Source: an uncultured Muribaculaceae bacterium
GTDB taxonomy: Bacteria > Bacteroidota > Bacteroidia > Bacteroidales > Muribaculaceae
Length of the DNA stretch: 64,000 bases
Assembly: GCA_947627615.1 (NCBI GenBank)
Contig: CANQWS010000011.1
Location: 1-64,000, forward strand
Direction: 5' to 3'
In this document: positions 51,810-61,292 of the stretch, one piece after another
Numbering within the stretch: the first letter of the stretch is position 1
Layout: every line of letters begins with the position of its first letter
Made by a program: the position numbers and the translations under genes
The notes under the pieces: generated by a model
What the model saw: only the letters and a program-made list of their open reading frames with translations
Database searches by the model: none
What the model was told of the DNA's origin: nothing

Positions 51810-52658
51810 TCAGAGTTTCCTAAGAGCCACGGATGCCCAGTCGTTGAGCACGGTTGAATCCTCGAATTTCAGCCCGAGCGGTTCGGCGTGCTGCATTATG
51901 ACCGGAATGTCATGCTCGTAGAAACCACTCAGAATCAATACGCCGCCGGGAGCCATGGCCTCATGATAACGCGGCAGGTCGGCCGTTATGACATTGCGGT
52001 TGATGTTGGCCAGCATCACGTCGGCCTTATACGGGACATCGGCGAGCATAGCGGCGTCGCCGTGAATCATTTTGACCTGCAGCTGATTGTTCAGGCGGCA
52101 GTTGTCAACGGCATTTTCCCAGGCCGGTTCGTCGATTTCGATGCCTGTGACGGGAGCCGCTCCCCGCATGGAGGCGAGGATGGCGAGTATGCCGGTGCCG
52201 GTGCCCATGTCTATGACGCTCTTGCCTTGAAGATCCATGTCAAGCAGGCGCGACAGAATCAGGGAGGTGGTGGAGTGGTGCCCGGTACCGAATGCCATCT
52301 TCGGGTCTATGACAATGTCGTAGGTGCAGCGGGGTATATCCGTGTGGAATGACGAGTGAATCACGCATCTGTCGGCCACGACAATAGGCTTGAAGTAGTT
52401 TTTCTCCCACTCATGGTTCCAGTCCTGACCTTCGATGGTTTCGGCGGTCCATTCGATGTCGAGGTCACTCCATGGCATGAGGTCAAGGGCCGAACGTAGC
52501 TCCGGACTGTAGGCGGCCGCGCTTATGTAGGCTGTCAGGCCGTTCTCGTCGGGCACGAATGTCTCGAACCCGGCATCGGCGAGCAGTGCGGCCGCGGTGT
52601 CGGTAACGGTTTCAGAACAGGGAGAGATGTCGATGCGTACTTTTGTGTAATCGTTCAC
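51810..52658 (-). CDS. prmA: Ribosomal protein L11 methyltransferase
   Basis: A 282-residue SAM-dependent methyltransferase. The SAM motif is SVIDMGTGTGILAILASMRG; PrmA features include FGTGHHSTTSLILSRLLDMD, VMLANINRNVITADLPRYHE and PGGVLILSGFYEHD. The N-terminal substrate-recognition domain (KVRIDISPCSETVTDTAAAL) is shorter than in E. coli but typical for Bacteroidetes. It trimethylates L11. Confidence 0.94.
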   Translation of the reverse strand: MNDYTKVRIDISPCSETVTDTAAALLADAGFETFVPDENGLTAYISAAAYSPELRSALDLMPWSDLDIEWTAETIEGQDWNHEWEKNYFKPIVVADRCVIHSSFHTDIPRCTYDIVIDPKMAFGTGHHSTTSLILSRLLDMDLQGKSVIDMGTGTGILAILASMRGAAPVTGIEIDEPAWENAVDNCRLNNQLQVKMIHGDAAMLADVPYKADVMLANINRNVITADLPRYHEAMAPGGVLILSGFYEHDIPVIMQHAEPLGLKFEDSTVLNDWASVALRKL

Positions 52659-52699
52659 GGAAAAAACGGATATGGAAATGTGATTGGTCGGTGCGCGGA

Positions 52700-52990
52700 T
52701 TATTTCCTGCGCTTGATTCTGGATATTATCGAGAAAAGTTTTGTCGCAGTCTTGTAGGCCAGAAAGGCATAGTCCATGTAGCTGAGCCCTTTCAACATCC
52801 TTGAGGCGATTCCATGAGGCCCGAAATCAGGCATGGCCTGCTTGACGGAATCAATGCGTGATGTCAGTCTCATCTGTTGTATCTCGCTCCGGGCCAGAAG
52901 ATAGGCCCGTCTGTAGCGCAATTCGTCAATGTCATATCCCTTCCAGGTGGTGGCATTCGTTGTTCCGGATTCAGATTCCAAGGCTTTCAT
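52700..52990 (-). CDS. Small helical protein of the envelope cluster (96 aa)
   Basis: Starts MKALESESGTTNATTWKGYD at 52990. A central helix (YRRAYLLARSEIQQMRLTSR) and a mildly hydrophobic C-terminus (MDYAFLAYKTATKLFSIISR) are seen. It lies 17 bases downstream of the holin-like gene and is followed by prmA. Similar three-gene clusters (holin-like, this protein, YtxH) are common in Bacteroidales; function unknown. Confidence 0.75.
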   Translation of the reverse strand: MKALESESGTTNATTWKGYDIDELRYRRAYLLARSEIQQMRLTSRIDSVKQAMPDFGPHGIASRMLKGLSYMDYAFLAYKTATKLFSIISRIKRRK

Positions 52991-53007
52991 GATTCGGATT
53001 GCTGGAT

Positions 53008-53346
53008 TTATTTGAGGATTATACGTGAAATCATCCGCGCCATGGGGTTGAGGATAAGCGGCTTGCGGAATACGATAAGCGAAACTATGAGCAGGAGATA
53101 AAGTCCGGCCATGATGAGACAGCTCCATGTGGCTCCCAGATATCCGGCCATCCAGTCAATCGCCGCCATGGAGAGGAAAAAGAATGCGATTACTGCCAGC
53201 AATACACCTATCATCCCTACGGCAAGATTTGAAAGCAGGATGGATAATTTCTCGGTTACAGTCAGCTTGCCGTATTCAAGACGAAGTTTCAGATACTCCT
53301 TGCCTTCGGATATGAATTCTTTGAATTGGTTGGTCTGTTCGCTCAT
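53008..53346 (-). CDS. Phage-holin-like (YqjE-type) membrane protein
   Basis: A 112-residue protein starting MSEQTNQFKEFISEGKEYLK at 53346, with an amphipathic helix and two transmembrane helices (about 38-62 and 72-98). The pattern (LRLEYGKLTVTEKLSILLSN) resembles the Phage_holin_3_6 / YqjE group, which in bacteria are envelope-stress proteins rather than phage lysis proteins. It is upstream of the small helical protein gene on the same strand. Confidence 0.85.
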   Translation of the reverse strand: MSEQTNQFKEFISEGKEYLKLRLEYGKLTVTEKLSILLSNLAVGMIGVLLAVIAFFFLSMAAIDWMAGYLGATWSCLIMAGLYLLLIVSLIVFRKPLILNPMARMISRIILK

Positions 53347-53504
53347 TTTAGGATTGTTAAAGAGTTTGTGATACCTGATACAGGTCTGAGGGCCGCAAAA
53401 GCGCATTTCCGCAGGATGATACCTGCGGATTTTGTTTCAGTCAGCTGGCTGACCGTGCGGAATTATTGTCAGGCCCGGACTCCCGCAGGGGGAGCCGGAT
53501 ACTT

Positions 53505-53699
53505 TCAGTCTATATCGGCTGTCAGTTGCTCCACAAGAGCGTCGATTTCGCTCTGTGTACAGATAATCCCTTTCTTCTGGAGCGCTTCCTTGATTTTGCG
53601 ACGGAGGTCGGTTCCTTTTTCAGGAGCGAGCAAAACAGCGGCAGCACCACCAATGAGAGCGCCGCCGATAAAAGCGTAGAGAATGCTAAGATTGTTCAT
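53505..53699 (-). CDS. YtxH-domain protein
   Basis: A 64-residue protein: N-terminal glycine-rich transmembrane helix (LYAFIGGALIGGAAAVLLAP) then EKGTDLRRKIKEALQKKG, the YtxH signature, and a helical tail. It closely resembles the protein at 53867-54067. YtxH proteins are small membrane proteins linked to general stress. Confidence 0.9.
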   Translation of the reverse strand: MNNLSILYAFIGGALIGGAAAVLLAPEKGTDLRRKIKEALQKKGIICTQSEIDALVEQLTADID

Positions 53700-53750
53700 G
53701 ATGTATATTGAGTTATGATAAGATTGTTCTGTAATTTTTGATGTGAAAAG

Positions 53751-53795
53751 CCAAGGGGCAAGGAAATCCTCGCTAAGGCATTTCCTCTCCCTTGG
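53751..53795. terminator. Hairpin between the two YtxH genes
   Basis: CCAAGGGGCAAGGAAAT and ATTTCCTCTCCCTTGG form a long stem with one or two bulges around a 12-base loop. It probably ends the upstream YtxH transcript. Confidence 0.65.
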
Positions 53796-53866
53796 ATCGT
53801 AATCGGTTTTCAGTGTCGGGTCAAAGCTGAAACGAAAACTTTTACAAAATGTGCCGTGGCACCGGA

Positions 53867-54067
53867 TTATTTGTTTTCGAGATCCTCAGCGATGGCATCG
53901 GCGAGTTCTTCCACTTTTGACTTTTTGAGCTTTATTCCTTTTTCGCGGAGAAAGCTGGCGATTTCTTTACGTGTGTTTTCGCCTTTGTCAGGAGCGAAGA
54001 GAAGACCTGCGGCTGCGCCTACGAATGCACCGCCAAGAGCTGCTAAGACAATCTGTAATGGTTTCAT
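53867..54067 (-). CDS. YtxH-domain protein
   Basis: A 66-residue protein: transmembrane helix (IVLAALGGAFVGAAAGLLFA), the PDKGENTRKEIASFLREKG motif and a polar helix with KLKKSKVEELADAIAEDLEN. It is a paralogue of the protein at 53505-53699 and is separated from it by a hairpin. Confidence 0.9.
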   Translation of the reverse strand: MKPLQIVLAALGGAFVGAAAGLLFAPDKGENTRKEIASFLREKGIKLKKSKVEELADAIAEDLENK

Positions 54068-54255
54068 TTTCTCTAATTGGGTTATGAATGTATATGATAG
54101 TAAAAGTTAGTTGGCTGATATTACAACGCCGCAATGGAACTAAAGTTCAAAACGTCCGCCATAAATTTTACAGCGATGCTAAATTAACACATTTATTTTA
54201 TCCTGCCAAATTTTTTTAAATAACGGCCTAAATCCGTAAGTCAGCGCATATATTA

Positions 54256-54286
54256 TTGTCAGGATGGAGGAAAATTCGTAACTTTG
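54256..54286 (+). promoter_or_regulatory. Promoter of the hexosaminidase gene
   Basis: TTG (54256-54258), a 20-base spacer and TAACTTTG (54279-54286) match the Bacteroidetes -33/-7 consensus well. The expected start of transcription is about 80 bases before the gene. Confidence 0.65.
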
Positions 54287-54374
54287 CGATATGCGTGGCG
54301 CCTTCTGAGGTTTTGTCGCGCGTTACCAAAAACCGCAGTAAACAAACAATAACCAATATTTTTAATACCTTCCA

Positions 54375-56708
54375 ATGAACAAATCGTTTATGAAAGCAGC
54401 CTTTGTAGCTGCCGCCATGGCCGTAGGCGCAAGCCAGAGCCAGGCTGCGGAAATCGCTGCCAACTATGAGGTGATTCCGTTGCCCCAGCAAGTCATGCCG
54501 GGCCGCGGACTTCCTTTCGGATTGAATTCCGGGACAGTAATCGTGGTGCCCAAAGGCGATGCAGTGCTCAAACGCAATGCCGAACTGCTTGCGGGCTATC
54601 TCAAGGACATGACAGGCATCAGTCCCAGAATCGTTACCAAAACGCCCAAAAGCAATGCTATTGTACTGAAAGCAAGTCTTAAGAATTCCAACAGCGAGGC
54701 CTATACCCTCAACGTTGATCAGAATTTCATTACGATTGACGGAGCTTCGGCTGCCGGAAATTTTTACGGCATCCAGACCCTGCGCAAGTCCATAGCTACC
54801 CCGGCCAAAGCCGGCGACGAGGTGATATTTCCCTCGGTGAGCATTTCCGACGCGCCGCGTTTCAGCTATCGTGGCGCCCATTTCGACACGGCCCGTCATT
54901 TCTTCCCCGTGGATTCCGTCAAGTCATTCATTGACATGCTCGCGCTTCACAATGTGAACCGCTTCCACTGGCACCTTACGGAAGACCAGGGATGGCGTCT
55001 CGAGAGCAAAAAATATCCGCTGCTCACAGAGATCGGTTCCAAACGCAAAGGCACCGTGCTCGGCCGTAACGGAAACACCTACGACGGCATTCCTTACGGA
55101 GGTTATTACACACAGGACGAGGCCCGCGACATTGTGAAATATGCCGCCGACCGTCACATAACGGTGATTCCTGAAATAGACCTTCCGGGCCACATGCTCG
55201 GAGCGTTGGCCGCATATCCGGAGCTGGGATGCACGGGCGGTCCGTATGAGGTGTGGCAGCGCTGGGGCGTGGCCGACGATGTGCTGTGTGCCGGCAATGA
55301 CAAGACTCTCAAATTTATCGATGACATCCTGCTCGAAGTGATGGACATCTTCCCCTCGGAATATATTCATATCGGAGGTGACGAATGTCCCAAAATCCGC
55401 TGGGAGAAGTGTCCCAAATGTCAGGCCCGCATCAAGGAACTAGGCCTCAAGAGCGACAGTCACAGCTCTGCCGAACAGAAACTCCAGAATTTCGTGATGG
55501 CCCACGCCGCAGAGACTCTCGGCACCAAGGGACGCAAGATGATAGGATGGGACGAAATCCTTGAAGGCGGTCTGTTCCCCGGAGCCACGGTGATGTCATG
55601 GCGCGGTTCGGAAGCCGCTGCCGAAGCTGCGAAGCAGGGTCACGACGCTATCCTCACGCCCACCAACTTCTGCTATTTCGATTACTGCCAGAGCATGAAT
55701 CCCGAGCTGGAGCCGCTCGGAATAGGCGGATATGTTCCTGTGGAAAAAGTCTACAGCCTCGAACCCATAAGCCCCGAACTGACGCCTGACCAGGCAAAAC
55801 ACATAATCGGCGCTCAGGCCAATCTCTGGACCGAGTACATTCCTACGCTGAGCCACGCGCAGTACATGGAACTCCCGCGTCTGGCCGCCATGTCGGAAGT
55901 GCAGTGGACAGCTCCCGAACAGAAAGATTACACTCATTTCACCAAACGTCTGCCTCAGCTCATCGAGCAGTATAAGAACGAGGGTTACAACTACGCAAAA
56001 CACGTGTTTGACGTAAAGGGCTCTCTGGAGGCCAAGAACGGAGTGATAACGGCTGAATTCTCCACTATCGACGATGCTCCTATCTATTATACACTTGACG
56101 GAACCGAGCCTACGGAAGCTTCATCGCGTTACGTGAAGCCGGTGACCATTGACCATAGCGCCAAGATTCGCGCCGTGGTTATCCGTCCTGAAGGCCGCAC
56201 CCGCGAGTGGTGTGACAGCGTGTCGTTCAACAAGGCTACCGGTGCGAAAGTGACTTTGGCCCATGCGCCCCATTCACGTTATGCTTCGACCGGCGCCGGT
56301 GTCCTGACCGACGGACGTTTCGGAGGCGAAGCTTTCGGAACCGGTGACTGGCTCGGATTCAGTCACGACGATCTTGACGCCACCATAGACCTCGGCCGAG
56401 AAATGAATATTGGAAGCGTGGCTTTCACTGCGCTTGTCAACACTCCCAACTGGATTTTCGACACTCCTGAGGTGATTGTGGAAGTTTCCAATGACGGAAA
56501 GGATTTCAGGCGCGTTGCTGCCGAGACCTATCCCGTGCCCTCGGGAGAGGAAACCAGACTCGCACGCCACAAACTGAATTTCGATACAACGGCCGTACGC
56601 TATGTGCGCGTTCTTGTGCGTCACATTGACTCCATTCCCGAGTGGCACGGCTCTCAGAGCGCCGGACGTCCGGGCTTTGTGTTCGTCGATGAAATAGTGA
56701 TTGACTGA
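54375..56708 (+). CDS. Beta-N-acetylhexosaminidase, GH20
   Basis: A 777-residue secreted glycosidase releasing terminal GlcNAc/GalNAc from glycans. Signal peptide ends near SQAAE. An N-terminal GH20b domain is followed by the catalytic barrel with FSYRGAHFDTARHFF, FHWHLTEDQGWRLESKKYPL, and HIGGDECPKIRW with Asp336-Glu337. A chitobiase C-terminal-like domain (PIYYTLDGTEPTEASSRYVK) and an F5/8-type discoidin-like module (GDWLGFSHDDLDATIDLG) follow. Well suited to mucin or host-glycan use in the gut. Single gene with its own promoter and terminator. Confidence 0.96.
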   Translation: MNKSFMKAAFVAAAMAVGASQSQAAEIAANYEVIPLPQQVMPGRGLPFGLNSGTVIVVPKGDAVLKRNAELLAGYLKDMTGISPRIVTKTPKSNAIVLKASLKNSNSEAYTLNVDQNFITIDGASAAGNFYGIQTLRKSIATPAKAGDEVIFPSVSISDAPRFSYRGAHFDTARHFFPVDSVKSFIDMLALHNVNRFHWHLTEDQGWRLESKKYPLLTEIGSKRKGTVLGRNGNTYDGIPYGGYYTQDEARDIVKYAADRHITVIPEIDLPGHMLGALAAYPELGCTGGPYEVWQRWGVADDVLCAGNDKTLKFIDDILLEVMDIFPSEYIHIGGDECPKIRWEKCPKCQARIKELGLKSDSHSSAEQKLQNFVMAHAAETLGTKGRKMIGWDEILEGGLFPGATVMSWRGSEAAAEAAKQGHDAILTPTNFCYFDYCQSMNPELEPLGIGGYVPVEKVYSLEPISPELTPDQAKHIIGAQANLWTEYIPTLSHAQYMELPRLAAMSEVQWTAPEQKDYTHFTKRLPQLIEQYKNEGYNYAKHVFDVKGSLEAKNGVITAEFSTIDDAPIYYTLDGTEPTEASSRYVKPVTIDHSAKIRAVVIRPEGRTREWCDSVSFNKATGAKVTLAHAPHSRYASTGAGVLTDGRFGGEAFGTGDWLGFSHDDLDATIDLGREMNIGSVAFTALVNTPNWIFDTPEVIVEVSNDGKDFRRVAAETYPVPSGEETRLARHKLNFDTTAVRYVRVLVRHIDSIPEWHGSQSAGRPGFVFVDEIVID

Positions 56709-56726
56709 GATTCTATCGCTCCCTGA

Positions 56727-56770
56727 ATAACACAGAGGCCGCATCAGTTATGGTGCGGCCTCTGTGTTAT
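56727..56770. terminator. Strong bidirectional terminator
   Basis: ATAACACAGAGGCCGCA and TGCGGCCTCTGTGTTAT form a perfect 17-bp stem with a 10-base loop between the convergent hexosaminidase and sigma factor genes. Confidence 0.93.
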
Positions 56771-56786
56771 ATTTATTTGTGTGAGT

Positions 56787-57647
56787 CTATTGTCCGAGAT
56801 AGGGTTTGAGCAGGCGGCTTTTCTGCCCTTTGAGACGACGGATGGCCTTTTCCTTAATCTGCCTTACGCGTTCGCGTGTAAGGTCGAATTTGTCTCCGAT
56901 TTCCTCAAGCGACATTTCCTGACAGCCTATTCCGAAAAACATTTTCAGAATGTCGCGCTCGCGTTCCGTAAGCTGCTTGAGAGCGCGGTCAATCTCGAGT
57001 GCGAGTGATTCGCGGTTGAGCGAGTGGTCGGCCATAGGGGAGTCGTCGTTAGTCAGCACGTCAAGGAGGCTGTTGTCCTCGCCCTCAACAAAAGGCGCGT
57101 CGACGGATATGTGTCGGCCGGAGACTTTCAGCGTGTCGGCAATCTTCTCCACATCGACATTCATCGATTCGGCGAGTTCTTCGGCCGACGGACGGCGCTC
57201 GTTGTCCTGTTCGAAACGTGACAGCGCCTTGGAGATTTTGTTCAGCGAGCCCACCTGATTCAGCGGCAGACGCACTATGCGGCTCTGTTCGGCCAGCGCC
57301 TGAAGGATTGACTGGCGAATCCACCAGACGGCGTAGGAAATGAATTTGAAGCCTCGGGTCTCGTCGAACTTCCGTGCGGCCTTTATCAGGCCGAGGTTGC
57401 CCTCGTTGATGAGGTCCGGCAGGCTCAGACCCTGATTCTGGTATTGCTTGGCCACGGAGACAACAAAGCGCAGGTTGGCTCTGGTCAGGCGGTCAAGAGC
57501 TCTCTCGTCGCCCTGACGGATCCGCTGGGCGAGTTCAACTTCTTCCTCGATGGATATGAGTTCCTCACGTCCTATTTCCTGAAGATATTTGTCGAGAGAG
57601 GGGCTTTCGCGGTTGGTTATTGATTTATTGATTTTTAATTGTCGCAT
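56787..57647 (-). CDS. rpoD: RpoD/SigA-type primary sigma factor (copy 1)
   Basis: A 286-residue sigma-70 protein starting [20 protein letters not shown], with region 1.2 ([20 protein letters not shown]), region 2 ([40 protein letters not shown]), region 3 and region 4 ([40 protein letters not shown]). Region 1.1 is absent, as usual in Bacteroidetes. It recognises the TTG/TAnnTTTG promoters seen here. The neighbouring gene 57821-58678 encodes a close paralogue. Which of the two is the housekeeping factor cannot be decided by eye. Confidence 0.95.
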   Translation of the reverse strand: MRQLKINKSITNRESPSLDKYLQEIGREELISIEEEVELAQRIRQGDERALDRLTRANLRFVVSVAKQYQNQGLSLPDLINEGNLGLIKAARKFDETRGFKFISYAVWWIRQSILQALAEQSRIVRLPLNQVGSLNKISKALSRFEQDNERRPSAEELAESMNVDVEKIADTLKVSGRHISVDAPFVEGEDNSLLDVLTNDDSPMADHSLNRESLALEIDRALKQLTERERDILKMFFGIGCQEMSLEEIGDKFDLTRERVRQIKEKAIRRLKGQKSRLLKPYLGQ

Positions 57648-57669
57648 AGTCAGAATCAAGGTTAATGCA

Positions 57670-57700
57670 CAAAGATACTGGAAAAAATCGTAAAATCCAA
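57670..57700 (-). promoter_or_regulatory. Promoter of sigma factor copy 1
   Basis: On the minus strand TTG (57700-57698), a 20-base spacer and TATCTTTG (57677-57670) match the Bacteroidetes promoter consensus; start codon 22 bases further on. Confidence 0.7.
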
Positions 57701-57820
57701 TAAATCACCCAAAAACCTCGGAAGGGCAGAAAAAAGCATATCAGAATCGGATATCGCTGCGGATATGTCGATTCTGATATGCGGTATGTCGTGTGTTCCC
57801 TGCGTGGGGGCTATTGCCTG

Positions 57821-58678
57821 TTATCCGAGGAATGTGCGCAGATGGCGGCTGCGCTGTCCTTTGAGGCGGCGAATGGCTTTCTCCTTTATCTGACGCACGC
57901 GCTCGCGCGTAAGGTCGAATTTCAGGGCTATTTCCTCAAGAGTCATTTCCTGACCGCCTATGCCGAAGAACATTTTCAGGATGTCGCGTTCACGCGGGCT
58001 CAGCTGGCTGAGGGCACGCTCCACTTCCACGGAGAGTGATTCCTGATTCAGGGAGGAATCGGTATTGGGCGCGTCGGCGTCGGTGAGCACATCCATGAGG
58101 CTGTTGTCCTCGGAATCGGAGAACGGGGCGTCAAGTGATGTGTGACGACCGTTGACGCTGACGGATTCCGAAATCTTGTCCACGTCAATGTTGAGAAGCT
58201 CCGACAGTTCCTCGGGCGAGGGTTTGCGCTGGAATTTCTGCTCGAACTGGCCTATGGCCTTGTTGATTTTGTTAAGTGAACCCACCTGATTCAGCGGCAG
58301 GCGCACTATGCGGCTCTGTTCGGCCAGTGCCTGAAGGATTGACTGGCGAATCCACCAGACGGCGTAGGAGATGAATTTGAAGCCTCGGGTCTCGTCGAAC
58401 TTCTGGGCTGCCTTTATCAGTCCCACGTTTCCTTCGTTGATGAGGTCAGGGAGGCTCAGACCCTGATTCTGATATTGTTTGGCAACAGAAACAACGAATC
58501 GCAGGTTGGCGCAGACCAGACGGTCAAGCGCACGCTGGTCGCCCTGACGTATACGCTGGGCGAGTTCAACTTCTTCATCGATACTAAGGAGTTCCTGGCG
58601 GCCTATTTCCTGAAGATATTTGTCGAGTGACGCGGTGTCGCGGCTCGTAATCGAGCGGATGATTTTTAGCTGTCTCAT
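57821..58678 (-). CDS. RpoD/SigA-type primary sigma factor (copy 2)
   Basis: A 285-residue sigma-70 protein starting [20 protein letters not shown]. All regions match copy 1 closely (regions 2 and 4 nearly identical, for example [20 protein letters not shown]), while region 3 and the 1.2/linker parts have diverged ([20 protein letters not shown] versus [20 protein letters not shown]). It has its own -7 element, so the two are separately expressed. A specialised or growth-phase role for one copy is likely. Confidence 0.95.
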   Translation of the reverse strand: MRQLKIIRSITSRDTASLDKYLQEIGRQELLSIDEEVELAQRIRQGDQRALDRLVCANLRFVVSVAKQYQNQGLSLPDLINEGNVGLIKAAQKFDETRGFKFISYAVWWIRQSILQALAEQSRIVRLPLNQVGSLNKINKAIGQFEQKFQRKPSPEELSELLNIDVDKISESVSVNGRHTSLDAPFSDSEDNSLMDVLTDADAPNTDSSLNQESLSVEVERALSQLSPRERDILKMFFGIGGQEMTLEEIALKFDLTRERVRQIKEKAIRRLKGQRSRHLRTFLG

Positions 58679-58701
58679 GTATGTATGCGGCAAAAAGTGT
58701 G

Positions 58702-58709
58702 CAAAGGTA
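58702..58709 (-). promoter_or_regulatory. -7 element of sigma factor copy 2
   Basis: On the minus strand TACCTTTG fits TAnnTTTG, 23 bases before the start codon; no consensus TTG at the -33 position. Confidence 0.5.
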
Positions 58710-58884
58710 GTAATTTTATCCGAGTTTCATACGCTTCCAAGAGCATATTTTTAATCATTTGTGGCAAAGAAGTCATTTTTAAGACCCTTTTGTCAAGAGT
58801 AGATAACAAGTCAGAGTCTTAAAAGTGAGCATAAGGACCGAAAAAAGAACAGCAAAAAGCGTGCCTGACATCATTAATATGACA

Positions 58885-58931
58885 TAAAAGCCCGCATGGC
58901 TGATTTCGGGTTGAAATCCATGCGGACTTTA
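58885..58931 (-). terminator. Terminator of the ABC exporter operon
   Basis: TAAAAGCCCGCATGG and CCATGCGGACTTTA form a stem with a near-perfect 8-bp core (CCGCATGG/CCATGCGG), 30 bases after the permease stop. Confidence 0.75.
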
Positions 58932-58961
58932 TGACTTTATGGCATGTAGGCCGGGAGGCGT

Positions 58962-60266
58962 TTATTTGTAGTTGATCCAGTGAACGAGATCTTTCACCGA
59001 CGGTTTTTTACCGTACATGAATATTCCCACACGGTAAATCTTGGCTGCCACCCAGACGGCTCCGAGGAACGATGCATAGAGCACCACGAGCGACACCGCT
59101 ATCTCCCAGGCCGGAATGCCGAACGGAATGCGGGCCATCATGACCATGGGCGATGTGAAGGGGATGAACGATGACCAGACGGCGAGCTGTGAGCTCGGGT
59201 CGGATATGGATGTTGTCGCGAGAATTATGCCGAGGATTATGGGAATCACTACCACGCTCTGGAGCTGACTTGCATCCTGAATGTTATCCACTGCGGAGCC
59301 TATGGCGGCGAATATGGCCGCATAGAAAAGGAATCCGCCGATCAGGAAGGCGAGCAGGAGGGCGAAGAGTTCTATTATGTAGGCTACGTTTCCGAGAACC
59401 GAAAGGGCCTGGACAATCTCTATGTCCGTGGAGAGTGATTCGGCGGATGTCGTCCCGGCGTTCAGCGCGGCTATGTCGGCCGTCACATCAGCGGGTATGA
59501 GCGCCGGCATGACGAATGCCGACATGGAGGCGAGCAGCGCGCCCCATATAACAATCTGGGTCACGGCAACAAGACCTATGCCCACGATTTTACCGAGCAT
59601 GAGCTGAGTAGGTCGTACCGAGCTTACCACTATTTCAAGAACGCGGTTGTTCTTTTCCTCGATGATGCTTGTCATGACCATCTGTCCGTAGAGCAGCAGG
59701 GCCATGTAGAGGAAAAACGTAAGGCCGAGTCCGAGCATGTAGCTCAGCATTGTCGAGGATTCCGATGATTCCTCGTCGTTGCGCAGCGACTGGATTTTTA
59801 CGTCGGAGTGGATAGACTTGATTATGTTGTCAAGATCGGCTATATTATACTCCTTCAGCTTGTACTGTTCTACGATGTTGTCGACCTGATTGGTGATTTC
59901 GGACTCCACTTCCATTGATGAGGGACCTGACGAGAACATCTGCATGGTAGCCTCGCCTGAAAGCGTGTTGGCCGGAATCACAAGCACGGCATCGGCCGTT
60001 TCCACTTTTCTGGCCGAATCTACAGTGAGGTCTGTGGCGGAGAAGGTGAGTGTCTTGGTGTTCTCAAGCTTCGGGGCAATGACTCCGGTTTTGTCTATCA
60101 CGAGAATCTGTCGGGACTCGCTTTCGGAGAACATGGCTATCAGTGCCGGCAGCGCCATGAGCGCGAGCATGAACACCGGCATGAGTATGGTGGTGATGAT
60201 GAAGCTTTTCTTGCTGACGCGTTCAAGATATTCGCGTCGGATTATTATGGCTGTCTTTGAGTTCAT
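58962..60266 (-). CDS. ABC-2-type transporter permease
   Basis: A 434-residue protein with an N-terminal transmembrane helix (TTILMPVFMLALMALPALIA), a large extracytoplasmic domain (about residues 50-170) and five or so C-terminal helices (MLGLGLTFFLYMALLLYGQM; MLGKIVGIGLVAVTQIVIWG). The VLEIVVSSVRPTQLMLGKI segment matches NatB-type permeases. It pairs with the ATPase encoded 33 bases upstream. Substrate unknown; the family includes sodium and drug exporters. Confidence 0.92.
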   Translation of the reverse strand: MNSKTAIIIRREYLERVSKKSFIITTILMPVFMLALMALPALIAMFSESESRQILVIDKTGVIAPKLENTKTLTFSATDLTVDSARKVETADAVLVIPANTLSGEATMQMFSSGPSSMEVESEITNQVDNIVEQYKLKEYNIADLDNIIKSIHSDVKIQSLRNDEESSESSTMLSYMLGLGLTFFLYMALLLYGQMVMTSIIEEKNNRVLEIVVSSVRPTQLMLGKIVGIGLVAVTQIVIWGALLASMSAFVMPALIPADVTADIAALNAGTTSAESLSTDIEIVQALSVLGNVAYIIELFALLLAFLIGGFLFYAAIFAAIGSAVDNIQDASQLQSVVVIPIILGIILATTSISDPSSQLAVWSSFIPFTSPMVMMARIPFGIPAWEIAVSLVVLYASFLGAVWVAAKIYRVGIFMYGKKPSVKDLVHWINYK

Positions 60267-60299
60267 GGGTTTGGAATGACAATGTTATGTGTTCGGTAA

Positions 60300-61226
60300 T
60301 CACTGGGCGTCGCTTGATTTGACGGCTTCGATGAAAATGTCGTTCATCGAGGCCATGGCTTCGTTGACTGCCGCCAGCTCGGTCTTTTCGTTGGCCACGG
60401 ATATCAGCTGCCGGAGACTGGCGTCGGGCTTCAGCAGCAGATTAAGCTGCTGACGGTCGTATGTGGCAGGTTCTACGGACCATGTCTCGAGCATGGGTGC
60501 CAGTGCGGAGGTCAGTTCATCGGGATTGCCGGAGAAGACCAGCGAATAACGTCCGCGGGTGAATTCGCGGCGCAGGTCTTCGACGTTGCCGGTCAGAATG
60601 TTCCGGCCTTTGTTGATGAGGGTGATGTTGTCGCAGATTTCTTCGACCGACGACATGTTGTGGGTCGAGAAAATCACCGTGGCTCCGTTGTTCTTCAACC
60701 GGATTATCTCGTCGCGCAGCAGATTGGCGTTGATGGGATCGAAGCCGGAGAACGGTTCGTCGAAAATCAGAAGCTTGGGCTCGTGAAGAACCGTCACGAT
60801 GAACTGCACTTTCTGGGCCATTCCCTTGGAAAGTTCCTCGACCCTGCGGTTCCACCAAGAGCTTATCTCCAGTCTCTCGAACCAGGTTTTCAGCTGTTTT
60901 GTCGCTTCGGCTTTGGAGAGACCTTTGAGCCGGGCGAAAAATACGGCCTGGTCGCCCACTTTCATTTTCTTGTAGAGGCCGCGTTCCTCGGGGAGATAGC
61001 CTATGTTGGCCACATCGTCCTGTGTCAGGGGATGGCCGTCGAAAATCACCGAGCCGCTGTCAGGAGCCGTTATGTGGTTTATTATACGGATAAGGGTTGT
61101 CTTTCCGGCTCCGTTGGGACCGAGAAGACCGTAGATTTTGCCCTGCGGCACGGAGAGTGACACATTGTCAAGTGCCTTGTGTCCCGAATAATTTTTTGAG
61201 ACGTTGTTGACTGTCAGTATGTCCAT
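60300..61226 (-). CDS. ABC transporter ATP-binding protein (NatA-like)
   Basis: A 308-residue ATPase: Walker A GLLGPNGAGKTTLIRI, signature LSKGMAQKVQFI, Walker B LLIFDEPFSGFDP, and the switch His in VIFSTHNMSSVEEIC. A C-terminal extension of about 80 residues is typical of this exporter group (DUF4162-like). First gene of the exporter operon, 33 bases ahead of its permease. Confidence 0.95.
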   Translation of the reverse strand: MDILTVNNVSKNYSGHKALDNVSLSVPQGKIYGLLGPNGAGKTTLIRIINHITAPDSGSVIFDGHPLTQDDVANIGYLPEERGLYKKMKVGDQAVFFARLKGLSKAEATKQLKTWFERLEISSWWNRRVEELSKGMAQKVQFIVTVLHEPKLLIFDEPFSGFDPINANLLRDEIIRLKNNGATVIFSTHNMSSVEEICDNITLINKGRNILTGNVEDLRREFTRGRYSLVFSGNPDELTSALAPMLETWSVEPATYDRQQLNLLLKPDASLRQLISVANEKTELAAVNEAMASMNDIFIEAVKSSDAQ

Positions 61227-61292
61227 TGAAGTTTGTGAGTATGCGGTTTACTGTGTTTTTTATTTGTTTGACGCAAATAATTCCATAAAGTT

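Noticed and set aside
53008-53346. Holin-like gene considered as prophage evidence
   Set aside because: The YqjE/YtxH-type small cluster is common in bacterial envelopes and no other phage gene is close.
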